Notes: generated by a model from the letters alone, not told the origin. DNA of 64,000 nucleotides from Halichondria panicea (GCF_963675165.1 NC_087393.1:955002-1019001), one strand, 5' to 3'; counted from the stretch's first letter, positions 26,045-38,174 are shown. A program made the numbers and translations.

Positions 26045-26250
26045 AGGGCGTATGAGAGAAGAGGGCATGCACTCCCTATTAGTCCAACGTGCGAGCAAAA
26101 ACTTTATTTGATCTATTTAAAGCTATCTTGCTACATGTACTTTACACAAAATCAGACACATTTATAATGTACTTTTCCAGTAAATTCAACCGCCCACTTA
26201 CAGTTTTTACTCGCAGGCTGTTGCATGCCCTCTTCTCTCATACGCCCTTG
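26045..26250. mobile_element. Palindromic MITE (caagggcgtatgagag family)
   Basis: The left end caagggcgtatgagagaaga is repeated inverted at the right, with ctagtac on both outer sides as a 7-8 bp target duplication. It sits immediately beside the dynein exon at 26258-26355. Confidence 0.8.
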
Positions 26251-26257
26251 CTAGTAC

Positions 26258-26355
26258 CCCATCAGACTATTCATGAGAGACTGGGTCAAAGCAACCATAC
26301 AGTTCCCCAATGGTCATGGACTTGGGGTTGATGACACAAACATCAGCCATGCAGT
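26258..26355 (-). pseudogene. Dynein heavy-chain exon with a nonsense mutation
   Basis: After an acacag acceptor it reads DCMADVCVINPKSMTIGELY then GCFDPVSHE, a stop, and SDG before a gtacta donor. Axonemal dyneins have VINPK.I.MGQLYG.FDPVSHEW.DG here, so the stop (TAG) replaces the conserved Trp codon TGG. The exon starts with two bases, the phase needed to follow the P-loop exon at 25241-25103, but it lies on the wrong side of that exon. Confidence 0.8.
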
Positions 26356-26724
26356 CTGTGTGTATGTGAAGGGGGGTGGGGGTGTTAAATTGATATACAG
26401 AGTATTGAAAGTGAAAAGAAAGGAACATAAGTAAGTTTGTAATATGAGTGCAATGAACCTTCATGAATACAAATAACTGCTTTTGACACAAAACCAATAC
26501 ACTGAGCTACGTGACGTGCATAGATCTACATGTAATGAAATTCATTTCTGTGGTCCCTATAGGTCTACACCCTGAGGTTACTAGATGATGCCAAAGTACA
26601 ATACTTGTTGACAACATGTTATCTCTATTTTAATATATAGGGAAGATCCCATACAGTTGGTGTGCTATAGGCCTATATAAGGGATTGCAGATAGAAGTTG
26701 TTCATTTGCAATTTTCGTTTCAAC

Positions 26725-28109
26725 ATGGCAGCTCAAACTGGAGGCTACAACTGCAAATGGATTGATAATCCCTCCGATGATCTTAGATGTCAGATCTGTA
26801 AGCTAGTAGCGAGGGAGCCCCAGCAGCATGGAGGAGATGATGGGTGTGGCCAGATCTTTTGCAACAGCTGTATAACAGTACATCAGAAGACTAATAATAT
26901 CTGTCCAAATTCATTATGCGCGGAGCAACTAAAGAGTCTGTTCCTGGATAAAAAAAGTGCGTACGTATGTACGAAATAATGCATAACTGATTGTTTAGTA
27001 GTAGATCTAAGAATGTAGGCGTAGTTACCAGTCTACTCATTTATACTGTACATGCATGTACAAGCAATTGTACTGCAGGTGTTCGCCATATCAATGCTCT
27101 GAAAGTGAAGTGCAACAATATGGATAATGGCTGCAAGTGGGATGGAGGAGTATTAGGCAAGCTAGATACGCACCTAAACACATGCGACTACGCTCTAATA
27201 CCTTGCGACAACATATGTACAAAGAATGGCAGTAAGGTAAAGATTTTAAGAAAGGATAAGAAAGACCACCTCACCAACCACTGCCAGAAACGTCAGTACC
27301 AGTGTCCACACTGCAAAGAAATGGGGGAATACCAGGAGAGGACCAGCACCCACCCCAAGACATGCCAACAAATCCGTGTATCCTGCCCCAATGCCAGTCA
27401 CGCAGGAATAAATTACAACTGTAAAGCTTTTTTTCCTCGTTGTGAACTACTCGCCCATAGATCCACCTGCCAATATGAGTTAATGTCCTGCAAGTACGCT
27501 GAGGTTGGGTGTCAAGAAAATCCTCTTCGCAAAGACCTCAAGAGACACGAGGAAAACGATCAGCTTCACCTGAGAGCCACAACTGCCAAAGTTCTCGAGT
27601 TGACACAGCAACTAAATGAAACTGTGGAACAATTAACATTTAGATTGGATAGTTTCCCACGGCACAAAAATGGCAGAACTACATTCTATAGTGGTTTACT
27701 CTGCACATCTCACAAAGGATACAAATTTCGAATTCAGGTCTATGCAGGTGGTAATGGCTCTGGAGAAGGCACTCACGTTTCCATCTACGCCTGCCTAATG
27801 AAAGGAGACCATGATCATGATCTCTTCTGGCCATTTTTAGGAGAAGTCACTTTCGAGCTGCTCAATCAGATCGAGGACAAGCAGCATCATAAAATGACTG
27901 TACAATTCGAGGACAACGAGAATAGTCAGAGAGTGGTGGAAGGTGAAGGGGGTATAAAAGGATGCGGCATACCACAGTTCATCACACACACTGTCCTCGA
28001 GTACAGTCAGGCCAAGAATTGTCAGTACCTGAAAGATGATGCTCTAATCTTTCGAGTTTCAGTGCAACCACCAAGCTACAAGCCATGGTTACAGTGTAAC
28101 CACGAGTGA
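26725..28109 (+). CDS. TRAF-family signalling adaptor (RING, TRAF zinc fingers, coiled coil, MATH)
   Basis: Two exons, 26725-26956 and 27079-28109, make 420 aa. The N-terminal RING-type finger lies at about residues 22-62 (CQIC, CGQIFCNSC, CPNSLC). TRAF-type zinc fingers follow at about 80-200 (CNNMDNGCKW, CPHCKEMGEY, CKYAEVGC). A short coiled coil (KVLELTQQLNETVEQLTFRL) precedes a C-terminal MATH/TRAF-C domain with CTSHKGYKFRIQVYAGGNG, THVSIYACLMKGDHDHDLFW and ALIFRVSV. TRAFs bind receptor tails through MATH and act as E3 ligases in the cytosol. The start is the ATG in MAAQTGG. The gene lies between cysteine-rich receptor-like genes A and B, opposite strand. A decayed copy is at 25453-26004. 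Confidence 0.92.
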
Positions 28110-28187
28110 CACAAAACAATTAATAAACAACTTTAACAGCACATACATTTATGTAATATAATAACTACATAATTATGTATAGTATTA

Positions 28188-28330
28188 TCGAATAGCGGGT
28201 TATTTTGTATGCTGGGTGAAATGTTTGTATTTTTCGTATTGCAGCTAAAGCATTATTAAAAAACTGCGAAATTTTTCTGGCGCAATAGGTTCATCATCAC
28301 TGTCCTGAGCTATACGAATATTTAAAATAC
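28188..28330. repeat. Decayed small inverted-repeat element
   Basis: Starts aatagcgggttattttgtatg and includes tgtcctgagctatacgaatattta. It is the same family as 100-266 and 10233-10409. Lies just downstream of the TRAF gene. Confidence 0.5.
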
Positions 28331-28459
28331 ACGACAGCATTAGATGAAAAAGTCATCATAAACCGGACAAGTGAGGTGATGTACAATGAAGTGAACTAAA
28401 ATTATGTTTAGTTATAATTAAGAGTGAAACCGTAATGTGCAGATATGTGTCTGACTGAC

Positions 28460-28579
28460 CATTGCCTCGTTCTTTGCATCCTCCAGGTTGCTGGCCAGTT
28501 TGTTGAGTGTCTCTATGATAGGTTGTATTTTATCCACTGCACGAGATACCTCTCTCTCTCTCTCAGTGAACTCCTCTAC
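28460..28579 (-). CDS. Orphan 40-codon exon with coiled-coil character
   Basis: An open, in-frame exon bounded by a consensus acceptor (tttactaaccag) and donor (gtcagt). It encodes VEEFTEREREVSRAVDKIQP followed by IIETLNKLASNLEDAKNEAM, with heptad-like hydrophobic spacing. No neighbouring exon of the same gene was recognised. It lies 3' of the stop of array member B on the same strand. It could be a fragment of a lost gene, like the nearby dynein exons, or a 3' exon of an alternative transcript. Family not recognised. Confidence 0.4.
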
Positions 28580-29227
28580 CTGGTTAGTAAACTCTCAAAT
28601 TCCTTTCGTCTGAGTGGCCCTGGAGTCTGAGTGTAGTCTGGGAGGGGGATTATTAAGCTTTTATGTTAACACAATGGGACAAATGGAATCATAATTTAAT
28701 ATTATCTGCTAGCATTCTTTTGTACACTCTGCAGGGGATCGACCCAGTGTTTAATAATTGGCCATGCATCAGCTTTAGTTCCAGGTACAGCCATGCTACC
28801 ACATTAATTTTAAAAGCTTAGAGATGTACTAAATCCAAAAGTCCTGTTTTTGACAAGCTAACCATGGCCATCGGCTTTTTCCGAAAAAAAATTATGGCAG
28901 CTTCTTCGAAGATTAGAATTAAGACCATCAGACGTCAATATTATAATGAATAAGGGTTTGTATAAATGTGCAAAATCAAATGTAATTAAGGGCTAGGGGT
29001 ATACGTACATGTACAATACAAAATTAATGACAAAATCTACAATCATGCTCACAGCATTAAAAACACAGGACAAACAAACGCACAACTTATAGTACCCATA
29101 AAAACCGTATCGGCGGTCGATACGCCCTTGGTACTCAAAATTATAAAAATTATAATATCCAATTATCAGGAGTGCACTCCTATAATTATAGCATGTGATT
29201 GTTTTTGAAAGTGCTGTTTCCATGGGG

Positions 29228-32200
29228 CTATCGAAGCGCGACAGTTGGCTGTGGCCTCCAGATATGTCGCTCGTCGGCACTCATTCCCTCGGAAGTGTTG
29301 GACAGGCCAGTACTGCATGTGGGTGTGGTTAAATGTGTGCAAAGGAATGAAGTTGCACAAAAGAGTATGTACAGTAAGTAAAGCCTTATAACATACGAAG
29401 CTGCAGTAGGATTTACTTTTCACGAGCAGCTTAGTGCAGATCACTATAACTGAGTTATGAGAAGACTAAGTTGGTACCATATTCGTAACACCTCCCATCT
29501 TATTCACATTACAAAACTAACATTCGACATCACTTACGGAGGTTTTCTGTGTCTTTTCTTGCCATGGTAACTGACGTGGGGGTAGCGATGATGAGCAAAG
29601 AATGACATGCTCACAAAGAATACGATGGCAAGCACCACCACCAACGCCAGGGAAACACCAACTGTGTGGGTGGGGTGGGGGTGTGGTTACAATTAATGCA
29701 CCTTTAGCAATATGCTAAAATCTAAGACAATTACAATGTGATTCTAGCTATCATAGTGAGACCAAGGGCGTATAAAAGAAGAGAGGGCATGCAACTCCAC
29801 TATCAGTACACGTAGCTAGCAGAGTTCAAACGTGGGCGGAGAAATGTGTGCATTTGCATGAAGTGCTAAAAATAGAAATTTCTATTTTTAGCATTTCATA
29901 CGCAGTCATGCATATTCATCCGCCCACGTTTGAACTCTGCTAGCTACGTGTACTGATAGTGGAGTTGCATGCCCTCTCTTCTTTTATACGCCCTAATTGG
30001 TGATAACATGTACCATGTACACTCACAACCTTAATTGCATACAAATCTTACTTGCAATTCTCCTGTCATGGCGGGTCTTTGTCTCCTCGAGAGCCCTCTC
30101 CGCTTGGATATTGGCATCGTGAGCAATTTTGGCAAGTGGGCAAGCAAAACACTCGCCCACATAGAGCACTGTCTCTCGCAAACATTTAGTGCATCTGTTC
30201 GGGTTGCGTTCACACATCACACAGTTGGCTATCCCACAGGCTGTATGGAACAGAGACACAGAGTGGGTAGGGGATATTTCCAAGAGAGAGAAAAATACTT
30301 ATGATTTTACAGGGGCATCATTTTTTCATAACTTGATCTACCGTTGATCCAATGCCAAAGATATCTTTAAATGATGCGTTTAAAGGTTAGGGACATAATT
30401 TGCCACTTTTCGGTATTGGACCATAATTATGGGCTATGGTGTGGCAAATAATCTATATCTGATGTCTGATAACACCATTTGAAAGGTCTCTTTCAGAAAA
30501 TCAGTTGATATTGGATCAATCAAGTTATGGCAGCTTAAGTCTCCCCGAACCATTGATTAAACAGGGCAGGGGGGAAGCCCCTTTGATTGGTGGGTGGTAT
30601 GGAATGTACACATTTTAAGAACATGCTGTACGGAATGGAGACAATGAGAGTGCAAAGTAAGTATGGGCTACACATTCAATAATATGTTTGTAGTTTTCAA
30701 TCCCACAATGTCGTACCAAAGCAAGTGTTAGTGTTGTTGTTTCTTTCGTGCTCCATCCCCAGCCTGCACCGAGTATCACATGAGCTGGGTAGTGGCTCCT
30801 CCTCTTCTTCCTCGCACTCTACCTCAGTCTCTAAAGGGGAGGAGTACAATACACAGTCACTTTGATAGATCGATCACATCACCACCCACACACTAATTAG
30901 ATTGGTAAAATTCCAAGCCCATGCATGACAGATGCAAGAAGTCACGTTACTCTGCCTATTCTTGGCCTCCATACATTCTGATGTAGTGGGCATTATAACT
31001 ACAACTTATTGTTGCTCTGAAAGCTCCATATACACAGCTGAATTCAACGGCTTACTCTTTTACGCAATACACTTTACTTCGTCATAGTGGCTTACCATTT
31101 GCAGGCGGGTATTCGTTCAAGTTTCTAAATGACGGGGCAGAACACTCTGTGAATGGGGAAAAGAAAGTTCCATTGGTAGGAGGAAGCTCATTAATTTTGG
31201 GCAGCCAGCTAGAAGCTGAAGGAGTACAAAAGTTTCATACTATTAAAATAATATCTCAGGCTGTAATTAGTGACAGAAAATATTCTTATACCTCGTTGTG
31301 CATGTGGCAGGGGCATACAGTAATAACATCACTTGCCACTGGAAGAAATACCTACAGTACAGGGGTCATGTACGTTAATTTGGACTGGTAGCTTGGCCTA
31401 CTGCTATATCATTATTATGCCTCGGTGCGCATGCGCAAGTGAGGTATACGGTACTGTGTTTGTGTGTTTGTGTGTCTGTGTCTGTGTCTGTATAGACTGC
31501 TACAGCTGCTCAAGAATGAATCAAGTGGAAATAAGAGTTTCTATAGGCTTCTAGTCATGTTTACTTGGATTATAATTCGTGGATTTGAAAAATAATGCTT
31601 CGTTCTCGAGTTATGCCTAGTTTTGCTAACTTGGAATGCCATTGCAGCCTTTTCAGAAGCACGTAGCTAAACTTGTTTACCGAGTGTTGCTACTCTACTT
31701 AGTAGTTAGCTCTGCACTAGAACGCTAGCTATTGGTAGCTGCAAGAGTGAGAAGAGAGCTGCAAGGCTCTGCTGACTTGCAGCCATTAATTTTAGGCTTA
31801 AACTTTTGGCATCGATCGTTTTTAACAACAATCATCGTCGATCATTACCCACTCCTTGAGTTCCTTGGATTTTGCATGCAGTAAAATTAAAAATGTTCAT
31901 CATGATAATTATAATCAATGTGTGTACAGTAGCTTAGTAGCTTTATGTTATGTAGCTTTGGCACCTCCACCGAGGCATCAGCACCCGCGGTGCTTTCATT
32001 TAATGCAGCCACACGGTATGAAACAATTCGATGACTTTCTTTTGCATATCTAGCTAGACTCTCTAAGAGGGGTAATGCAGAGCTAGATCTTTATAGCCGC
32101 ATGCACGATAAAAAGTGCTCAAGTACGGTCAATCAGTAGCAGTTACAGCTGTGACTAATTACGTTCTCTTGAGCTCACCACAATAGTTGTACTCCTCATG

Positions 32201-33070
32201 GTTGATGGTGAATGCACTGACTGTGTTATCGAGAGGGGACACGGGACACTGGGTAGCACACTCTAGGGTATGCCCACTCTCGTAGCGACACTCCTCAGCC
32301 AGTCCGGACGTACAGGCGGTACACCTCGTACACTTACCAACAGTACCATAGCACCTCTCACACTCGGGCGCACATTCTGTGGGAGAGGGGGGGGGGTATA
32401 AGGTGTACACAATTAGTCTTCAATGCGTATGTGTGGGGGGGGGTCTACAAATGGGCCATGCAACACAGTACAATGAACTGATGAGTGAGGAATAACTGAA
32501 AGTGAAAACTATTATACCTATTATCAGGAGCATTCGTGTGCTCCTACTAATACCATGTACCACCACAGGTCATTCATAACTGTCACTTTAGCATCAAATT
32601 ATACATCATAAATGGAGTTTGTAAATTAGTTTGAACTACAGTAATAGCATACTTCACTCACCATTGACACAGGACTGAGTGGCGGTGTTGTTACACTCCA
32701 GACACCCAGTCTCCATGTTCGTCCTGTCAAGCAACCCAGCCGTTGACTGAGCCACAAGAACGTTCCCTCTACACTTAATCAGATATCTCAGATCAGCATC
32801 TCCCGTCAATTCCCCTGAGGCTATGGCGGTTCTGAGAGCACCCTCCCCATCAAACGACATACAGTTCAGATAGACGGTGTAGTTCTCAGGGAATGTCTCT
32901 TCAATAGAATGACGCAGATCTTCCAAGGATCGGGCACACGGTGGAGTTGCTTTAGTCTCCACTGTACATGTTTCACTACTGGTAGTCTCACCCTCATCGT
33001 GTTGTGCGTGTGAGCCAGAGGTGGTTAGTAGGAGCAAGCTGACAACAACGCTGATCAGTAGCTTGCACAT
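29228..33070 (-). CDS. Cysteine-rich single-pass membrane protein, array member B
   Basis: Seven exons: 33070-32662, 32376-32179, 31146-31096, 30830-30717, 30240-30052, 29661-29538, 29312-29228. The sum is 389 codons plus stop. The start [20 protein letters not shown] is preferred over an upstream Met (33100) because member C begins at the same residue. Order: signal peptide, an insert with EGETTSSET, the domain with [15 protein letters not shown], Cys-rich exons, a single TM helix (VSLALVVVLAIVFFVSMSFF), a His/Arg-rich juxtamembrane stretch ([18 protein letters not shown]), and a tail ending HIWRPQPTVALR. All splice sites are GT-AG. The tail differs completely from member A. No canonical PxQxT TRAF-binding motif is visible. 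Function unknown; a cell-surface receptor is likely. Confidence 0.78.
29763..29994. mobile_element. Near-perfect palindromic MITE in intron 5 of array member B
   Basis: Arms of about 100 bp pair from caagggcgtataaaagaaga through gcagagttcaaacgtgggcg to a centre at aaaatagaaatttctatttt. Same family as 23023-23229. A stray family end is visible at 29119-29131. Confidence 0.88.
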
Positions 33071-33221
33071 CTTAATTGCTTGATATAGTGGTACGTACAT
33101 GTAGCTAGCTAGATATATCTAGCTACTACTTGTAATGGAATGTGGAAGCATAGCTGCTATCAGGATTTCGAGTAGACTAGAATCTGAATATTATATTCAT
33201 ATATTCATGCACTCCTGAAGC

Positions 33222-33283
33222 TAGACTGGAAACCACGCCCCTTTCTTTCCCTAAAGAAAGGGGCGTGGTTCCAGTCTATCCTG
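33222..33283. repeat. Hairpin-forming inverted repeat
   Basis: tagactggaaaccacgcccc then tttcttt pairs with aaagaaaggggcgtggttcc then agtcta around a 5-base loop. Lies just 5' of array member B, in the space before member C's 3' end. Confidence 0.75.
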
Positions 33284-33658
33284 AAGCCAGAGTCTCTGTC
33301 TTGAAGCTGTGGTGGCAGGTACGTACGTGGGATGGACTATGTGGCTGCGGTGGCTGCCGCCAGCTAGCTCCACCCGGACCCCCATTCATGCAGTTGTTCA
33401 AAAAGGCAATGAATAAAAAAACTATGTTATTCATTGCCTACAGTATGTGTACATGAACTGGTTACGTTAGCCTCCTTCACGGGCCTTGGATTGTCAAAAG
33501 TACGGCCTGGGATCAAGGCTAGTTCACAATTGTCATGGCAACATGTTTACAGCATTAAAAACACAAGATAAACGCACATCATAATTTCTACGTTACATTT
33601 TACTGAAAAATATCCACATTATTGATAGCATGTTGTTTGAAAGTGCTGTCTTCATGGG

Positions 33659-34222
33659 CTACCGGAGCACGATAGTTGGGCGTGGTCTCCAAACATGAGA
33701 TGGTTGTTCGTCGACACCGCTTCCCTCAAAAGTATTGGGCAGGCCAGCACTGCATGTGGGTGTGGATAGATAGACATGGATAAAAGGAATGAAAAATCAA
33801 GAGCACCCTTGGTAAGACTATAACACAGTATGACAGCAAGGCCATAGCAAGCGGTCAGACCACTTTTGGGAGCATAATGGTTTCCCGGCAATGGTTGTCA
33901 ATATTGCAGTCGATTAGTTACAATTTTGGCCTGACCACTCTAAACTTGCTTGCTACGTCCCTGGACAGTACGATTTGCTTTTCGCAGAGAAGCTTAGTGT
34001 AGATCACTATACATGATTAGTATCAAGACCAAGTGGGTTCCTATAATAACACCTCTCCTCTTATTCACATAAAAAAACTAACAGACAACACTTACGGAGG
34101 TTTTCTGTGTCTCTTCCTGCCATGGTAACTGACGTGGGGGTAGCGATGATGAGCAAACAATGACATGCTCACAAAGAATATGATGATAAGCACCACCACT
34201 AACGGCAGGGAAATAGCAACTG

Positions 34223-34253
<31 letters not shown>

Positions 34254-34289
34254 TGTGTGTGTGTGTGTGTGTGGGGGTGGGTGTTGGGG

Positions 34290-34349
<60 letters not shown>

Positions 34350-36790
34350 GGTGTGTGTGGTGTGTGTGTGTGTTGGTGGGTGTTGGGGTGTGGGGTGTGT
34401 ATTCAATCTTGGATAGGGTTTACACTGTAGCTATCTTAAGGCCAGAGACTACATGCACACAAAACGTACGTGCAATTGTCCTTTCACGCTGTTCCTCCTC
34501 CTCCTCCTCAAGCTCCTCCTCCTGGAGGTTGGCCTCGTAGGCAATTTCGGCAAGTGGGCAAGCAAAGCACTCAGTTTCGCCATGCTCGTCCACATAGCGC
34601 ACTGTATCTCGCAAACATTCAGTGCATCTGTTCGGGTTGCGGACACACCTCACACAGTTGGCTATCCCACAGGCTGTATGGAACAGAGACACAGAGTGGG
34701 TGATATATGGAATGTACAAAAGGATTATGTTCCTAGATATAGCAGCACATGCTGTACGGAATGGAGACAATACTAATAATGAGAATGCAAAATGCATAGC
34801 ATTAAGTACGGGCTATAATTAATCTCTTCAAAAACATCATGCAATATCAGGGTTTTATCTAGTGGGGGGGGGGGGGGCAGGGATGAACCTTCCCCTCCCC
34901 CAAAATGTTGTAATCACATTAGTACTGTCTATGATGTAAACCAGATCTACTGTTATGCACTAGCATGTAATCGGGGGTGTGGTCAACAAATGTAGGAGTG
35001 GCCAAACATTTCGCAAACCTCCCCCCCCCAAACTTTGAACCTGTGCATTAGTTCAACCATTCTAACTCGTACCAAAGCAGATGTTACTCTCGTTGTTTCT
35101 TTCGTGCCCCGGCTCCAGCCTGCACGTAGCATCACATGAGCTGGGTAGTGGCTCTGGCTCTCCCCCTTCCTCGCACTCTACCTCAGCCTCAGCTAAAGGG
35201 GAGGAGTACAATACACAGTCACAGTATACAAGCACTATTATCAATATGAGGCGTGAGAATGGCTTTCAGAAGGTTTGCTTAAATCAAAAATATTTTATGG
35301 CCCAATTTCGACTTACTACTCCTCATTGACAGACGATTCATACGCAGGTGCATTCCTACGTACGTGGGTATAAAGCTCCGTATATGCACAGCTGCATTCA
35401 ACGGCTTACACTTTATACGCTACACACTGCACACACACACACACACACACACGCACACTAGTAAATAGTGGCTTACCATTTGCAGCTGGGTATTCGTTCA
35501 AGTTTATAACTGACGGAGCAGCGCACTCTGTGAATGGAGGAGAGATAATAATTATAATGACAGCAAAACTTTATTGGCATCCGTTAAATTAAGGAAGTAA
35601 AACAGGATGTGCTTACAATACAGTGTGGCTTACTTCTTTACAAGTGTACAAAAAACTGTACATGCGTATATACCTGAATTTACGCTGAATAAAGCCTACA
35701 GCCAGTAGTTGCTCAAGGTATGGTAGATTTTTTACATGGACAGGTAAAGCAAATAGTCCTTTATAGTCTATACAAAACGTACTCGAGGCTTAGGGTACCA
35801 TCCATCAGGCAGCAAACATTGGCTACAGCTGTGACTAATTATGTTCCCACAGCCACCGAACCAACTGACTCACCACAATAGTTGTACTCGTCATGGTTGA
35901 TGGTGAATGCACTGACTGTGTTATCGAGAGGGGACACGGGACACTGGGTAGCACACTCTAGGGTATGCCCACTCTCGTAGCGACACTCCTCAGCCAGTCC
36001 GGACGTACAGGCGGTACACCTCGTACACTTACCAACAGTACCATAGCACCTCTCACACTCGGGCGCACATTCTGTGGGAGAGGGGGAGAATTATTAAGGT
36101 GTACGCAATTAGTCTGTGTGGGGGGAGTCGACATAAATTAATTATAATATGTAATTGGCCATATCCTCAACACCCATACAACTGACTTGGTATTATAATG
36201 TTATTGACTGCATCACAGGAAGTGTTGGTCATGCATGCACTGTCACTTTAACTTGGCCGGGACGATATCGATCCAATACACATATACGTACATATAGCTA
36301 AGTACGTATGCTCAACATAGTTGACATTATTTTCAGTGAATTTACAACATAAAGAATAAACAAAGTGTACACTACTTAACGTTATCTACTCACCATTGAC
36401 ACAGGACTGAGTGGCGGTGTTGTTACACTCCAGACACCCAGTCTCCATGTTCGTCCTGTCAAGTGACCCAGCCGTTGACTGAGCCACTAGAACATCCCCT
36501 CTACACTCAATCAGATATCTCAGATTAGCCTCTCCCGTCAATTCCCCCGAGGCTATGGCGGTTCTGAGAGCACCCTCCCCATCAAACGATATACAGTTCA
36601 GATAGACGGTGTAGTTCTTAGGGAATATCTCTTCAATAGAATGACGCAGATCTTCTAAGGGTCGGGCACATGGTGGAGTTGCTTTGGTCTCCACTGATTC
36701 ACTACTGGTAGTCTCTCCCTCCTCGTGTTGTGCGTGTGAGGTGGTCAGTAGGAGCAAGCTGACAAAAACGCTGATCAGTAGCTTGCACAT
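33659..36790 (-). CDS. Cysteine-rich single-pass membrane protein, array member C (A/B mosaic)
   Basis: Seven exons: 36790-36394, 36071-35874, 35527-35477, 35192-35073, 34673-34470, 34219-34096, 33749-33659. The sum is 394 codons plus stop. Signal peptide [20 protein letters not shown], ectodomain with [16 protein letters not shown], Cys-rich exons, TM helix [20 protein letters not shown], juxtamembrane [18 protein letters not shown], tail ending [12 protein letters not shown]. The signal-peptide end and the TM/tail exons resemble B. The body of exon 1 through exon 5, including intron sequence, resembles A. All splice sites are canonical, with intron 5 containing a long (TG)n. Function unknown. 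Confidence 0.78.
34220..34403. repeat. Long (TG)n/(GGTGT)n microsatellite at the exon 6 acceptor of array member C
   Basis: About 180 bp of TG repeat with GGTGGGTGTTGGGG interruptions. On the coding strand it is a CA tract ending cacacag, directly before exon 6 at 34219. ORFs across it are low-complexity artefacts. Confidence 0.95.
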
Positions 36791-37245
36791 ATTGGTACTG
36801 CATATACTTCAAGACAGTTAGCTCCTTAAGTTCTCACCGAGGTACGTAGGAAATGTTGTTTCCTTGTACTTTTTGTAGCAACAAGCTGTACTGTGAGGGC
36901 TGCATCCTGTACGTACATCTATCAGCCCCACCCCGTACCCCCTCCTCAGAGCAACTTTGACCTGCTAAATAAAGGGGCGTGGTTTACAGTCTGCTTGAAG
37001 TACGTCCCTGGATCCTCTAGCCTCTGCCTCTAGCCTCTGCCTCTAGCCTGAGCCTCTCCCACATGCACAGTAAAGATACTGGGGTAAGCATGCCTACTGA
37101 TACTGACCCTATTTCTAACAGTTTTAAAAGAGCGGTACATTTAATTTGTAGCATAGTTCCATGTTTAAGTACTGACCTGGCACATGCTGCACTATACTAT
37201 AGATCTACTCCTACAGTTCCTTAATTTTCCCTACAGATATTTGTC

Positions 37246-37931
37246 ATGGAGAAGCGTGCTCTGGTGATCCTTGCCCCAGGGGCTGAAGAGATGGAGACAG
37301 TCATTAGCACCGATGTCCTCCGTCGCGCAAAGATTAATGTCACCCTCGCTGGACTGGACTCAGCCGAACCCGTTATTTGCAGCAGGAATGTATGCATTGT
37401 GCCCGACATGTCTCTGGACGACGCTGTATTGAGGGGCCCCTATGATATCGTGGTTTTGCCTGGGGGGCTTGGAGGCTCAAAACGATTGGCTGACTCGGAA
37501 AAAGTTAAGAGTGTCCTCATATCGCAGGAGTCTGCTGGAGGTTTTGTGGCTGCAGTCTGTGCTGCACCTAGTGCTCTACTCTCACATGGAATATCGAAGG
37601 TACAACTGACTAATAGATTTTTAATGGTGACATTGTATTTTTACAATTAGATCGTTCAATCAAGCATGAATATTACTTGTATATACGGGTATTACCATCA
37701 CTTTTATCCTCCCAGGGCAAGCAGATTACCTCCCACCCCTGTGTGAAGAAAGAGCTGGAGGCTAGCGGACAGTACAGCTATTCTGAGGCTCGTGTAGTTA
37801 GAGACGGGACAGTGATCACCAGTCGAGGACCAGGCAGCTGTTTCGAGTTTGCTCTGGCCATTGTGACAGCTCTGGTGGGAGAGGAGGTTGCCAAGGAGAT
37901 AGCTGGACCAATGATGTTGCCAACTGTTTAG
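37246..37931 (+). CDS. PARK7: DJ-1/PARK7 protein (copy I, intact)
   Basis: Two exons, 37246-37599 and 37716-37931, give 189 aa, the same length as human DJ-1. The protein is a DJ-1/PfpI-fold redox-sensing chaperone/glyoxalase-type protein. Visible landmarks: [19 protein letters not shown] with the conserved Glu (E18 position), the nucleophile-elbow Cys in FVAAVCAAP (C106 position), [20 protein letters not shown] with the conserved His, and [18 protein letters not shown]. An acceptor-like ctacag at 37231-37236 suggests a 5' UTR intron. It lies divergently from array member C (455 bp apart). A broken duplicate lies at 58277-58956. Confidence 0.96.
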
Positions 37932-38174
37932 CTTACTTTGAGTTGTCACACACCTGCTCAACTTTGTTAGTGGAATACGTTAATTCAAGCAGCCTATTAA
38001 ATTCTCTTGAACTTCTATATTTTTTGTGGCATGCAAAAATGTATCGTGATAATTTAAATTCATAATTCATAATTTATAACATCACTTTGATCACAATATA
38101 TTTGCACACTCAGTACAGTGGTTTTCCATACCTTTACAGGCTTATACTCCAAGAGCACTGCAACCACTATATGT

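Noticed and set aside
28460-28579. Counting this exon as part of the dynein fragments
   Set aside because: The peptide does not resemble a dynein segment that I can place; kept as an orphan exon.
30318-30530. Possible inverted-repeat element (cataacttgat / atcaagttatg)
   Set aside because: Only ~20 bp pair imperfectly and no second copy was noticed.
31419-31981. Possible transposon with gcctcggtg/caccgaggc ends
   Set aside because: The terminal match is too short and no target duplication was seen.
20899-36790. Calling the three array genes TNF receptors
   Set aside because: Cys spacing is only loosely TNFR- or furin-like, and no death domain or canonical TRAF-binding motif (PxQxT) was found in the tails.
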